Shown one piece after another: positions 18,041 to 26,594 of a stretch of DNA of 64,000 nucleotides (position 1 is its first letter; each line of letters starts with the position of its first letter). The position numbers were made by a program, and so were the translations under genes. Origin of the DNA: SHZL01 sp031362985 (GTDB lineage Bacteria > Pseudomonadota > Gammaproteobacteria > Xanthomonadales > SZUA-36); assembly GCA_031362985.1 (NCBI GenBank), contig JANLTO010000030.1, positions 137,226 through 201,225 of the forward strand. The letters run 5' to 3'. Below the pieces are notes generated by a model. The model ran no database searches, was not told the origin of the DNA, and saw nothing but the letters and a program-made list of their open reading frames with translations.

Positions 18041-19795
18041 TTAAGCTACTGCCTGGGATTGGTCCAGCAGGCGCAGCAGTGAAACTTCGTTGCGTTGTCC
18101 CCCAAGATTACGCCACTGCGCAAGCGCTGCTGCAGCCTTGGCAATGTGGGTCTCAGTAATCACCTGCTTGACCTCCAGAATGCGTCCCGGGTGCATGCTG
18201 AACGAACGCAAGCCCAAGGCCAGCAGCAGGCGGGTGCAGCGGCGGTCGCCGGCCATTTCGCCACATACGGTCACGGGGATGCCCAGGGCGTTACCGCTCG
18301 CGAAAATCAGTTGCAGCAGGCGCACAACACCAGGGTGCAGAGGATCCAGCAGATGAGCCACTTGCTCGTCAACGCGGTCAGCGGCCAGGGCATACTGGAG
18401 TAAGTCATTGGTGCCGACCGACATGAAATCGAGATGCAAGCCGAGATCTTCCATGGCCAGGGCGGCTGCAGGTACTTCGATCATGCCGCCAAGTGGCATG
18501 TCCGGATCAAACGCATACCCCTGCTTGTGCAATTCCGCACGCGCCTCCTGCAACAGGGACTTGACCATGAGTATTTCGTTAACGCTGGTGAGCATGGGAA
18601 TCAGGCAGCGAACCTTGCCGCAGGCGCTGGTTCGCAATATGGCGCGCAGTTGGGTCTTGAACAGGTTGGTATCGCGCAAACACAGGCGAATGGCACGCAG
18701 CCCGAGGGCAGGGTTGACGGAAGAACGCAGCAGCGTAAAGTCAATTGCATCACTGGTTTTATCCGCACCGAGATCCATGGTGCGAATAGTCAGAGGCATG
18801 CCATTCAGCACGGCCAGCGCGCCTTTGTACTCCTCGACCTGGGTTTTCTCATCGGGCGCTTCGCCGCGCAGGTAGAGGAATTCCGTACGGTACAGTCCAA
18901 TTCCATCTGCCCCCAGTTCGACTGCCAGTTTCAGTTCATCTTCGCGTTCGGCATTGGCTTGCAGGCTGATCAGTTCCCCGTCAATGCTGCGCGAAGGTAA
19001 CTGGCGGGCGAGTTCCAGAGACTTACGGAAACCGGAGGTGATGCGCTGAAATTCATGGTAGTGATCAAGAAAGGCTTCGTCCGGATCGGCATAGATCACC
19101 CCCAGCCTGCCGTCGAGTATCAGGGTTTCGCCTTCGCGCAGCAGGCTGCGTGCATGGCGCACGCCGAAAACTGCCGGTATACCCAGCGAGCTGGCGAGGA
19201 TGGCCGCATGGCTGTACGGACTGCCGTGCTCGGTGACCACACCGGCTACACCACGTTCATGCAAGGCAGCCAACTCACCAGGAGTCAGTTCATGGGCGAT
19301 AACCAGGGTATCGGCCAGCCGGTCCGGGATATTGTCAAAAACCTTGTCACTGGTGCCAATGCTTAGTTTTCTTTGCACCAGGCGGACGACCTGGATGATA
19401 TCCTCGCCCCGCGAACGGATGTACTCATCATCCATCTGGCGGAATTCGACGAGGATTTTTTCCAACTGGGACTGCAAGGCCCATTCAGCATTGCACAGGC
19501 TTTCACGAATCCGTGCTTCCGAAGCATCGCGAATGGCGGCATCGTTGAGCATCAGGATGTGAATCTGGATGATTTCGCTGGCAGTGGCGCCGGCTTTCTT
19601 GCTGATTCTCCCGGCCAGTTGTTCCAGTTGCTGATGAGCAGCAGCCAGCGCCTCGTGGAATCGGCTTACTTCGCGTTCCACCTCGTCCGGTTGAATCCGG
19701 AATTCCCCGATTTCAAGTTCGTTGCGCTCCGCAATGTGGATCTGGCCAATTGAAATGCCCCTGGCGACCGCGTGGCCGGTCAGTGCGAGTGTCAA
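18041..19795 (-). CDS. ptsI: phosphoenolpyruvate-protein phosphotransferase, PTS enzyme I
   Basis: 584 residues, a standard enzyme I without the GAF domain of PtsP. It transfers phosphate from PEP to HPr. The phosphorylated His is about residue 196 in GSPYSHAAILA. The PEP-binding barrel shows GIGLYRTEFLYL and, near the C-terminus, MIEVPAAAL and FMSVGTNDLLQYALAADR (in part: SVGTNDLLQYALAADR), with the catalytic Cys in PVTVCGEMAGD. It lies 69 nt downstream of the HPr gene on the same strand. No EIIB or EIIC gene is in the window, so its role here is probably regulatory. Confidence 0.94.
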   Translation of the reverse strand: MTLALTGHAVARGISIGQIHIAERNELEIGEFRIQPDEVEREVSRFHEALAAAHQQLEQLAGRISKKAGATASEIIQIHILMLNDAAIRDASEARIRESLCNAEWALQSQLEKILVEFRQMDDEYIRSRGEDIIQVVRLVQRKLSIGTSDKVFDNIPDRLADTLVIAHELTPGELAALHERGVAGVVTEHGSPYSHAAILASSLGIPAVFGVRHARSLLREGETLILDGRLGVIYADPDEAFLDHYHEFQRITSGFRKSLELARQLPSRSIDGELISLQANAEREDELKLAVELGADGIGLYRTEFLYLRGEAPDEKTQVEEYKGALAVLNGMPLTIRTMDLGADKTSDAIDFTLLRSSVNPALGLRAIRLCLRDTNLFKTQLRAILRTSACGKVRCLIPMLTSVNEILMVKSLLQEARAELHKQGYAFDPDMPLGGMIEVPAAALAMEDLGLHLDFMSVGTNDLLQYALAADRVDEQVAHLLDPLHPGVVRLLQLIFASGNALGIPVTVCGEMAGDRRCTRLLLALGLRSFSMHPGRILEVKQVITETHIAKAAAALAQWRNLGGQRNEVSLLRLLDQSQAVA

Positions 19796-19864
19796 CGCCG
19801 TGCCCCGCTTGCCTTGGCGTTGGGCCCGGAAGTTCCACAGCTATCTGGCAGTATTGCGCCTGAG

Positions 19865-20134
19865 CTATTCATTCTCACCAAACCGATCGGCTATGAGGGC
19901 TTGCAGGTCTTGCATGGCGGCGAGTTCGTCGTCACCCTCGGTGCGAATCAACAATACCGTCCCTTTGCCCGCGGCAAGGGTAAGCACGCCCATGATGGAC
20001 TTGCCATTGATCTCGCGATCTTCCCGTCTCACCCATACCTGGGCGGCGTGAGCAGAGGCGCAATTGACCAGCCTTGAAGCGGCACGGGCGTGCAGCCCCA
20101 GCTTGTTGATTATGGTTACTTCACGTTCAATCAT
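19865..20134 (-). CDS. ptsH: phosphocarrier protein HPr (NPr-type)
   Basis: 89 residues. The EI-dependent phosphorylation site is His15 in KLGLHARAAS. The regulatory site is Ser46 in NGKSIMGVL, the target of HPr kinase, whose gene is in the same cluster. The two genes together support a Ser-P/His-P switch. The start overlaps the EIIA gene stop by 4 nt, indicating translational coupling. It could equally be called NPr. Confidence 0.93.
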   Translation of the reverse strand: MIEREVTIINKLGLHARAASRLVNCASAHAAQVWVRREDREINGKSIMGVLTLAAGKGTVLLIRTEGDDELAAMQDLQALIADRFGENE

Positions 20135-20547
20135 TTTTTGACTTCCTTGATATCGCGCATGGCGCCCTCAGTGGCGATTTTTACCAGTTGGCGCAGGGGT
20201 TGGTTTCGATACGTCCAGGTCCGGATCAGCATGGCCAGGTTGAGTCCACTGACTACAGCTACGTCCGGGGGTCGACTTAAATTCGCGGCAAAATTGCAGG
20301 GACTGGCGCCGCCCAGGTCAGCCAGTATCAGCACGCCGTTGCCCTGGTCAGCGCTGTCGATCACCTTCTGGATCTCATCACAGCCGGTCTCTTTCACGGC
20401 TGATTGCTGGAAGGAGATGGTTCGCACTTCGGCCAATGGCTGGTCGAGTATGAACTCAGCCACCTCAAGCAAGGATTGTGCGATGTTGCCGTGGGTCAGT
20501 AATATCAAGCCTGTATTGGCCAATCCTGTAGTTGCCCCCGTATTCAT
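20131..20547 (-). CDS. PTS EIIA component, mannose family (ManX-like)
   Basis: 138 residues with the EIIA-Man fold. The likely phosphorylated residue is His19 in LILLTHGNIAQSLL, and LADLGGASPCNFAA is the second conserved loop. It accepts phosphate from HPr. No IIB, IIC or IID partner is encoded here, so it probably acts as a regulator rather than in sugar uptake. It overlaps the genes on both sides by 4 nt (rapZ before, ptsH after). Confidence 0.9.
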   Translation of the reverse strand: MNTGATTGLANTGLILLTHGNIAQSLLEVAEFILDQPLAEVRTISFQQSAVKETGCDEIQKVIDSADQGNGVLILADLGGASPCNFAANLSRPPDVAVVSGLNLAMLIRTWTYRNQPLRQLVKIATEGAMRDIKEVKK

Positions 20548-21428
20548 GGCTCGCTTTCCCGGTGATGTACAACTACCGGGCTGAACTGCGTGCGCAAACT
20601 CGCAGCGAGGCGGTCAACCAGGTAGACCGAGCGGTGTTTGCCGCCGGTGCAGCCTATGCCTATGGTGACGTAGCTACGCTGGCTGTTGCGCACTTCCGGT
20701 AACCAGCGTAGCAGGAAAACCAGGATGTCCTGGAACAGGTCGTCGACCGCTGTGTCCTGCTCGAGCCATTCTTTTACTGTCGTATCCAGACCGCTCAAAT
20801 TGCGCAGATCTTCCACCCAGTAAGGGTTGGGCAAATGCCGGGCATCAAACAGGAAATCAATATCCTGGGGCACGCCTCGTTTGAACGCGAAGGACTCCAG
20901 AACTACGGTCATGGCCTGGCTTTCAGAGCCAATGGATTTCCATACCTGGCGGCGCAACTGGTGGATATTGATATCGCTGGTATCGATGACCCAGTCGGCA
21001 CGTTCCTGCAGGGGTTTCAACATGCGCATTTCCCGGGCTATGGCTTCCGGCAATGCGAGCTTGTCCTGCGTCAGTGGGTGGCGCCGGCGGGTTTCGCTGA
21101 AACGCATGATGATGGCTTTGCTGTCTGCTGTCAGGAACAGCAACTGGTTGGGCAGGCCGCTCTGCGAGATTTCATCCAGCCAGGCCGGGATTCGTTCCAG
21201 CTCGGGGCCGCGCGCGCGTGCATCGATGCCCAGCGCTACGCGGGAGTACATGGAAGGATCATTGCCCAGGTGCCGGGCAAAGTCCGGCAGCAAGGCTGCC
21301 GGCAGGTTATCCACGCAATAGAAACCCAGGTCCTCGAGGGCATGTAAAGCCGTGGTCTTGCCACCCCCGGACAAGCCGCTGACCAGCACCAGTCTCTGCG
21401 CTTCGGATGTGCCGTCCGCACTGCTCAC
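20544..21428 (-). CDS. rapZ: RNase adapter / nucleotide-binding protein RapZ
   Basis: 294 residues, normal length. Walker A is GLSGGGKT at residues 18-25, followed by LEDLGFYCVDNLP, the family signature. The C-terminal domain has IGIGCTGGKHRSVYL, also invariant in RapZ/YvcJ. In Escherichia coli RapZ guides RNase E to the sRNA GlmZ and senses glucosamine-6-phosphate; in other lineages its target is unknown. It overlaps hprK by 4 nt and the EIIA gene by 4 nt. Confidence 0.94.
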   Translation of the reverse strand: MSSADGTSEAQRLVLVSGLSGGGKTTALHALEDLGFYCVDNLPAALLPDFARHLGNDPSMYSRVALGIDARARGPELERIPAWLDEISQSGLPNQLLFLTADSKAIIMRFSETRRRHPLTQDKLALPEAIAREMRMLKPLQERADWVIDTSDINIHQLRRQVWKSIGSESQAMTVVLESFAFKRGVPQDIDFLFDARHLPNPYWVEDLRNLSGLDTTVKEWLEQDTAVDDLFQDILVFLLRWLPEVRNSQRSYVTIGIGCTGGKHRSVYLVDRLAASLRTQFSPVVVHHRESEP

Positions 21429-22402
21429 GGCGCCAAACCTTCCCCGGTCTGGTGCAGCAGCAAAGCGTGTCGTTCGACGAAAGCAGCGGCCGCATCATAG
21501 CCCTTCATTTTCAGCATGAAATCCCTGACTGCGGCTTCGACCATGACTGCGAGGTTACGGCCTGCTATCACTTGCAATGTAATACTTGGAATCTCCAGGC
21601 CTAAAACGTGCTGAAAACCAGCGTCTGCATGCAACCGGTCCCTGGCATAGGCCTGCTCCGTTTCACCAGGCAAAACCAGGTGAATGATCAGGCGCAGGTA
21701 CTTGTTGACTTTGATTGCTGTGTCGCCAAACATCTGGCGGACATTGAGTATGCCCAGGCCACGGACTTCGAGACAGTCCTGCAGCGCTGCAGGACAGGTT
21801 CCGTCAATCACGTCTGGCGAGATCCGGGTGAACTCCGGCGCATCATCTGCAACCAGGCGATGTCCGCGTGTAATCAGTTCCAGCGCCAGTTCACTTTTGC
21901 CACAGCCGGACTCACCCGTTAAATGCACACCGATGGTGAACACCTCCATGAACACGCCATGCAAGGTAGTGCGGTGTGCGAGGCTCCGGGCAATGTGATA
22001 CTGCAGGTAATTGACCAGATCATACGCCGGCAGGCTGGATCGCGTGATCGCAGTTGAAGTCCCGGCAAAGGTTGTCACGATGCTTTCCGGCATGGACATT
22101 CCGTCACCCACCAACACCATCATGGGATTTGCTGCAAGCAATTGCTTGACGGTGTTCGCACGATCTTCAGATGAGAGGTTTTGCAAATAGGTGCATTCTG
22201 CTTCCCCCAGTACCTGCACCTTGTTGGGGTGGATCAAATTGAGAAAACCCGCGTGCGCAGGTCGCGTACTCACATCACTGCTGCTTATTCCGACGCCGGG
22301 GGTGCTGGTCGGCACTGCCACCCAAGTCAAACCCAACCTGCCGGTGAGGGCAGTCATTAAGTCTTGTGCTGTAAGGGAACGGGTCACACCGGAAAGTATC
22401 AC
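21425..22402 (-). CDS. hprK: HPr kinase/phosphorylase HprK
   Basis: 325 residues. It phosphorylates and dephosphorylates Ser46 of HPr. The N-terminal domain (about 1-130) is followed by the kinase core with the conserved His in LHGVFMEVF, Walker A GESGCGKS at about 161-168, the acidic DDAPEF segment, and the C-terminal signature region LEVRGLGILNVRQMFG. HprK is absent from Escherichia coli but common in beta- and some gammaproteobacteria, where it sits beside ptsN and rapZ as here. The start is supported by 64 nt spacing from ptsN. Confidence 0.93.
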   Translation of the reverse strand: MILSGVTRSLTAQDLMTALTGRLGLTWVAVPTSTPGVGISSSDVSTRPAHAGFLNLIHPNKVQVLGEAECTYLQNLSSEDRANTVKQLLAANPMMVLVGDGMSMPESIVTTFAGTSTAITRSSLPAYDLVNYLQYHIARSLAHRTTLHGVFMEVFTIGVHLTGESGCGKSELALELITRGHRLVADDAPEFTRISPDVIDGTCPAALQDCLEVRGLGILNVRQMFGDTAIKVNKYLRLIIHLVLPGETEQAYARDRLHADAGFQHVLGLEIPSITLQVIAGRNLAVMVEAAVRDFMLKMKGYDAAAAFVERHALLLHQTGEGLAP

Positions 22403-22466
22403 AGGATAGTCGATTGATTGCCACGCAACGGGGCGGTTCGCAGTCTGGCCTGGTGATGGCGCACCG

Positions 22467-22958
22467 CTAATGCCGGGTGCCAGATTTCCGGGCAGATTTC
22501 ATGGTTGTGCGATTACTCGATAGCAGTTGCAACATCGTGGCGGAGTTGTCCGCTTCGCGCAGGGCCTTGAGTAATTCCGGGTCGCTGAACAGTTCAGCAA
22601 TGTGCGCCAGCAGTTTTAGATGTTCGTCAGAGCTGCTTTCCGGCACGGTCATTGCAAACAGCAAATCAACCGGCTCGCCATCCGCAGAATCGTATGGCAT
22701 GGGGTTCTTGAGGCGAATAAAGGAGGCCTGGATGGAGCGATTTCCTTTGACCCGTCCATGCGGAATGGCCACGCCCTTCCCCAGTCCGGTGCTGCCAAGC
22801 CGTTCGCGGGCGCACAAACTCTCAAAAATCTCGCGGGCGGAAAGGTCACCGTTGTTGCGCGCCAGTTGTTCGCTGATGATCTCCAACAAGCGTTTCTTGC
22901 TGCTGGTTTGTACATCAAGGCGTATGCTTTCCGATCCAATCAAGTCACTGATTAACAT
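22467..22958 (-). CDS. ptsN: nitrogen-regulatory PTS EIIA (EIIA-Ntr)
   Basis: 163 residues with the EIIA-Fru/Ntr fold. The phosphorylated His is residue 67 in GVAIPHGRVKG, and LLFAMTVPE is a conserved strand. It is the terminal acceptor of the nitrogen PTS and in other bacteria tunes potassium transport and stress responses according to its phosphorylation state. It lies 41 nt downstream of hpf, the same order as the Escherichia coli rpoN operon. Confidence 0.93.
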   Translation of the reverse strand: MLISDLIGSESIRLDVQTSSKKRLLEIISEQLARNNGDLSAREIFESLCARERLGSTGLGKGVAIPHGRVKGNRSIQASFIRLKNPMPYDSADGEPVDLLFAMTVPESSSDEHLKLLAHIAELFSDPELLKALREADNSATMLQLLSSNRTTMKSARKSGTRH

Positions 22959-22999
22959 AATTTTTTATTCTGTTCTCGAGTCAAAAACCAGTCCTTTGG

Positions 23000-23335
23000 T
23001 CAGTTTAAATCCTGGTCTAATGAGTTGGTAAGCTCGTCGCGCGATGCCTGATGATTGGTAATCCTGTCCTTGTGGCGGCGTACTTGCTTATCCAGTTTGT
23101 CAACAAGATCATCGATTGCGGCATACATATCGTCATTGGAAGATGTGGCGAAAAGCGATTTGCCGGCAGTGTGCAGGGTGGCTTCAGCTTCATTACGGTG
23201 CTTTTCGACAGTAAGCACAATGTTCAGGGAGATGACATGGTCAAAGTGCCGGGAGATTCTTTGCATCTTGTCGTTGACAAAAGTGCGTAGGGCAGGGGTT
23301 ATCTCCACGTGATGTCCGGTAATGTTTGGCTGCAT
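23000..23335 (-). CDS. hpf: ribosome hibernation promoting factor HPF (short form)
   Basis: 111 residues from the ATG at 23335, which has a GGAG ribosome site 6-7 nt upstream. An earlier in-frame start would add 36 residues unlike the family. The fold signature is clear: NITGHHVEITPALRTFVNDKM, HFDHVISLNIVLTVEKHRNEAE and the basic LDKQVRRHKDR helix (shortened here to under 20 residues each: HHVEITPALRTFVNDKM, LTVEKHRNEAEATLH). It dimerises 70S ribosomes in stationary phase. The short form lacks the C-terminal dimerisation domain of long HPF. It lies in the rpoN-hpf-ptsN order. Confidence 0.92.
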   Translation of the reverse strand: MQPNITGHHVEITPALRTFVNDKMQRISRHFDHVISLNIVLTVEKHRNEAEATLHTAGKSLFATSSNDDMYAAIDDLVDKLDKQVRRHKDRITNHQASRDELTNSLDQDLN

Positions 23336-23514
23336 ACTAATCTCCTTCAGGAAGGACTGGGACGGGCCGTCCCGGTTCGACTGCCTGGGCAAAATCTTGT
23401 TCACATGGTGGGGGCTATCGTCGGGTTTGCGGGCAGACGCCAAAACAGTAGCTTTATACCATAACGATGGGGGGTCATTAGTAGCCTGATTCTATACTTG
23501 AATTGAATCCTTTC

Positions 23515-23585
23515 CTAGTGGCCTGGCACAGCCAAAGCGATACTAAACCCCAACGCCAAACTCAACCGCTTGGCCCTGGCACTAG
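23515..23585 (-). repeat. imperfect long hairpin between rpoN and hpf
   Basis: Two arms (about 23515-23536 and 23568-23585) pair imperfectly, with perfect CTAGTG/CACTAG ends and a GGCC/TGGC-rich middle, around a loop of roughly 30 nt. The right arm contains the rpoN stop codon. On the minus-strand transcript it would fold just after rpoN. There is no clear T-tract, so it may be an mRNA-processing or stability element rather than a strong terminator. The rest of the 246-nt rpoN-hpf spacer shows no gene. Confidence 0.4.
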
Positions 23586-25063
23586 ACCATATGCGCCATG
23601 CCTGATTTCCTCAGTGCTGCCTGGCGCCGGTATTCCCTGCGTCGTTCTGCACTGGAGCCGATACCCAGCGATTCACGGTACTTGGCAACTGTTCTGCGTG
23701 CAGCAAGAATTCCAATCGACCGCAGCAGTCCGGACAGTTCCTCATCGCTCAAAGGCTTGGTAGAGGGTTCACAATCGAGTAGTACCTGGATCCTTGCCTT
23801 GACCGCAATGGCGCTAACTGGCGTGCCACTGCTGGTTTGTACATGGCTGGAGAAGAAATACTTCATTTCGTAGATACCACGGGGAGTCAACATGTACTTA
23901 CGAGTCGTGGCACGGGAAACGGTTGATTCATGCACGCCGACGATTTCTGCAATCTGCCGCAATACCAGGGGCTGCATCGCCACTTCGCCGTTGCCGAGAA
24001 AATCCTGCTGCATATTGACAATGGATTGGGCCACGCTCATCAGCGTCCGGTTGCGCATTTCCAGGCTGGACAAGAGCCAGCGAGCCTCCTGCAACCTGCC
24101 TTTGAGGTACTCCGCGTCCTTTCCGCCGGATTTGCGCAACAGATCTATGTAATAGCCGTTCAGGCGCAGACCTGGATTGTTTTCCGGATTCAGGCTGACG
24201 TGCCAGGCATCGTTAAGCCGGGTTACATACACATCGGGCACAAGGTATTCGTCCCGGCGATTGTCGTAGCGTGCCCCCGGGCGAGGGTCCAGCGACTGGA
24301 TGAGTTGCAGTGCAATGAGCACATCTTCCTCTTTAGCCCCGGTGTGGCGCCGCAGTTCGGCCAGGTCATGCCGGGCCACGAGGTCCAGGAAGTCCCTGGT
24401 AATACGCAAGGCAAGCTCCCGGCCCGCTGTGCCCGCAGGTTGCACAGACAACTGGACGCGAATGCACTCTCCCGGGTTGCGACTGGCAACACCAACGGGT
24501 TCGAGGCGCTGCACGCGATGTAATACGGCCAGGACTTCGGCTTCGTCCACCAGGTATTCCGGTGCAAGGCTGTTCCGGATGTCTTCTATGCTGTCCTGTA
24601 GCAGGCCATCGTCATCCAGGCCATAGACTATGGCGGTGGCAATGGCGGCATCAACAGGGCTGAAATAACTCAAATTGATTTGCCACAACAAGTGATCGCG
24701 AAGTGTCTGTTCACTGCTGTCGGCGATTTGGCGTTCAGCGTCAAAAGAGGAATTGTCACTGCTTTCCTGCCATTGGTTATCCAGCGGCATGTCCTCGTCC
24801 CAGTTCTCTTTCTCCTGGAACTCCTGGTCCGCCCCGTCATTTTCCAGGCCTCCTGACTCCCGTTCACTGAAAGCATCAGGCGCTTCGCTATCGCCGGGTG
24901 AATCGCCCTCAATTCGCTCGAGGATAGGATTGGAATCAAGCGCGTCCTGGATATAGTCGCGCAGTTCGATCCGGTTCAGCTGGAGCAAGCGGATGGCCTG
25001 CTGCAGCTGGGGTGACAGCGCCAGTTTCTGAGTTAGCCTCAGTTGCAGCGATTGTTCGGCCAT
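23582..25063 (-). CDS. rpoN: RNA polymerase sigma-54 factor RpoN
   Basis: About 493 residues from the ATG at 25063. The start was chosen because region I begins directly (QSLQLRLTQKLALSPQLQQA); an upstream ATG at 25120 adds 19 atypical residues. Region I (about 1-50) is Gln/Leu-rich, region II (about 50-110) is acidic, and the core-binding and HTH regions follow with VHESTVSRATTRKYM. The RpoN box ARRTVAKYRE lies near the C-terminus. It directs transcription from -24/-12 promoters with enhancer-binding activators. It sits between lptB and hpf, as in many proteobacteria. Confidence 0.96.
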   Translation of the reverse strand: MAEQSLQLRLTQKLALSPQLQQAIRLLQLNRIELRDYIQDALDSNPILERIEGDSPGDSEAPDAFSERESGGLENDGADQEFQEKENWDEDMPLDNQWQESSDNSSFDAERQIADSSEQTLRDHLLWQINLSYFSPVDAAIATAIVYGLDDDGLLQDSIEDIRNSLAPEYLVDEAEVLAVLHRVQRLEPVGVASRNPGECIRVQLSVQPAGTAGRELALRITRDFLDLVARHDLAELRRHTGAKEEDVLIALQLIQSLDPRPGARYDNRRDEYLVPDVYVTRLNDAWHVSLNPENNPGLRLNGYYIDLLRKSGGKDAEYLKGRLQEARWLLSSLEMRNRTLMSVAQSIVNMQQDFLGNGEVAMQPLVLRQIAEIVGVHESTVSRATTRKYMLTPRGIYEMKYFFSSHVQTSSGTPVSAIAVKARIQVLLDCEPSTKPLSDEELSGLLRSIGILAARRTVAKYRESLGIGSSAERRREYRRQAALRKSGMAHMV

Positions 25064-25150
25064 TGCCTTAACCGGAATGGGAGGGGCTTGCGGAGCCCGT
25101 TCCCGGCGAGTGGCCAGCAACAGAGCAATTGAAAGCAGCTCGCTCGATCT

Positions 25151-25225
25151 GGTGGCGCCTGGCTAGGTCTTCACTTGGCCGATAGCTATGGCTATCAACC
25201 TCGCTCCAGACCGGCGCCAGCCACC
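25151..25225. repeat. nested inverted repeats in the lptB-rpoN spacer
   Basis: The 207-nt spacer between lptB and rpoN holds a perfect 6-bp hairpin (GATAGC, loop TATG, GCTATC) at 25181-25196. It is framed by imperfect GC-rich arms at about 25151-25164 and 25211-25225 that both contain GGCGCC. A transcript in either direction could fold it. It may attenuate readthrough from the lpt genes into rpoN. No gene is seen in the spacer. Confidence 0.4.
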
Positions 25226-25270
25226 CCCATCCCTTCGCGATCCCTCTTCCACTTTCTCTGTTACAGGACA

Positions 25271-25990
25271 CTAGAGACTGAATTCCTTGCCGAGATAAAC
25301 ATCCCTGACCTCGCTGTTGGCCAGGATGGCGTCCGGCTGGCCCGATGCCAGCACCGTGCCTTCGTTGAGAATGTAGGCGTAGTCACAGATTCCCAGGGTT
25401 TCCCGCACATTGTGATCGGTAATCAGTACGCCGATGCCCAGGTCGGTCAGATGCCGCACAATACGCTGGATTTCGCCCACGGAAATCGGGTCAATCCCGG
25501 CAAAAGGCTCATCCAGCAGCATGAACCTGGGCCGTGCTGCAAGGGCCCGCGCAATCTCCACCCGGCGCCGTTCGCCGCCTGACAGGCTCACGCCCATCTG
25601 CTCGGCGAGATGGGAGATGCCGAGATCTTCCATGAGCAAACCCAGGGTTTCCTCCCGCGTTTCCCGATTCATGCCCTTGCGGATTTCGAGAATGGCAAGA
25701 ATGTTGTCCCGTACAGACAGTTTGCGAAATATTGAAGCGTCCTGCGGCAGGTAACCGACTCCCAGCCCCGAGCGCACGTTAACGGGCTCGTGCGTGATGT
25801 CTGTGTCATCAATGAGGATGGCGCCGCCGTCAGCGGGGATCAATCCGACGATCATGTAGAAGCAGGTCGTTTTTCCGGCACCGTTGGGGCCAAGCAATCC
25901 GACGACCTGGCCGGGCCTGACATCCATTGAAACATTGCGCACGACGGCACGTTTACCGTAGCTTTTGCGCAAGCTTTCAACCCGCAGCAT
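25271..25990 (-). CDS. lptB: LPS export ABC transporter ATP-binding protein LptB
   Basis: 239 residues. It is the cytoplasmic ATPase of the LptB2FGC complex that extracts LPS from the inner membrane. Walker A is GPNGAGKTT, the signature is LSGGERRRVEIARALA, Walker B is FMLLDEPFAGIDP, and the switch His is in LITDHNVRETL. The first codons overlap the 3' end of lptA by 14 nt. LptF and LptG are not in the window. Confidence 0.95.
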   Translation of the reverse strand: MLRVESLRKSYGKRAVVRNVSMDVRPGQVVGLLGPNGAGKTTCFYMIVGLIPADGGAILIDDTDITHEPVNVRSGLGVGYLPQDASIFRKLSVRDNILAILEIRKGMNRETREETLGLLMEDLGISHLAEQMGVSLSGGERRRVEIARALAARPRFMLLDEPFAGIDPISVGEIQRIVRHLTDLGIGVLITDHNVRETLGICDYAYILNEGTVLASGQPDAILANSEVRDVYLGKEFSL

Positions 25991-26594
25991 CTTCAGTTTC
26001 CTTGGCTACCGTGGCGCTTTCAGGGGATTCCGCTGGCGCTTTTTCATCCGGCGGGGCGTTCTTCGGTGACGGATCGGGTTTGGCGCTGATTGCCGGCACA
26101 ACCTCCGGAGCGAGCTCTATGCGAATCCGCCCGTTGCTGTCACCACCATTGCCCTGAAAACGTTGCAGGTTCATGTCGTAGGTCAGGATCTCTCCGCTGA
26201 TGTGATATTGCGGATGGTTGACATCTGCGTTGCCGGTCAGCGTAACCATGCCGGTTACAACCTCATAGCTGATCGTGTTGGCCGTGGCGGTGACCAGGCC
26301 TTCTTTTTCGATTTCCTGCTGCAGTAGCACGGGTTTGCCGGTCAGCAATACCTGGCGCACGCGTCCATCCGCATTTTCAACTTCCGCAATATCTGCCTTG
26401 ATCAGCAAACTGCCCTGGTGAATTTCCACGTTACCCTGGAGAACTGCCTTGCCATCTCCCAAGGTCCCCTCCGTTGAATTTGCATTCACCAGAAGTTGTT
26501 GCTGGCGGTCACTTTCCAATGCATGCAGCGGCAGCGGACAACTGAGTGCCAGCAGCAGCAACGGCATTCGCATGTTCAATTTACGGAGTTGCAT
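25977..26594 (-). CDS. lptA: periplasmic LPS-bridge protein LptA
   Basis: About 205 residues from the ATG at 26594 (14 nt inside the lptC end). An alternative ATG lies at 26573. A signal peptide precedes ALESDRQQQ. The OstA/LptA beta-jellyroll shows repeated strands: GDGKAVLQGNVEIHQGSLLIKADIAE, VTATANTISYEVVTG and VTLTGNADVNHPQYHISGE (each quoted segment is part of the domain; key element is LQGNVEIHQGSLLIKAD). LptA monomers form the periplasmic bridge from LptC to LptD. The C-terminal 40 residues are Pro/Ala/Glu-rich and probably disordered. Confidence 0.9.
   Translation of the reverse strand: MQLRKLNMRMPLLLLALSCPLPLHALESDRQQQLLVNANSTEGTLGDGKAVLQGNVEIHQGSLLIKADIAEVENADGRVRQVLLTGKPVLLQQEIEKEGLVTATANTISYEVVTGMVTLTGNADVNHPQYHISGEILTYDMNLQRFQGNGGDSNGRIRIELAPEVVPAISAKPDPSPKNAPPDEKAPAESPESATVAKETEDAAG

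Noticed and set aside
23405..23440. Possible sigma-54 promoter (TGGC...GC) before hpf
   Set aside because: The GG to GC spacing is 9 nt rather than the required 10, and the -12 element is poor.
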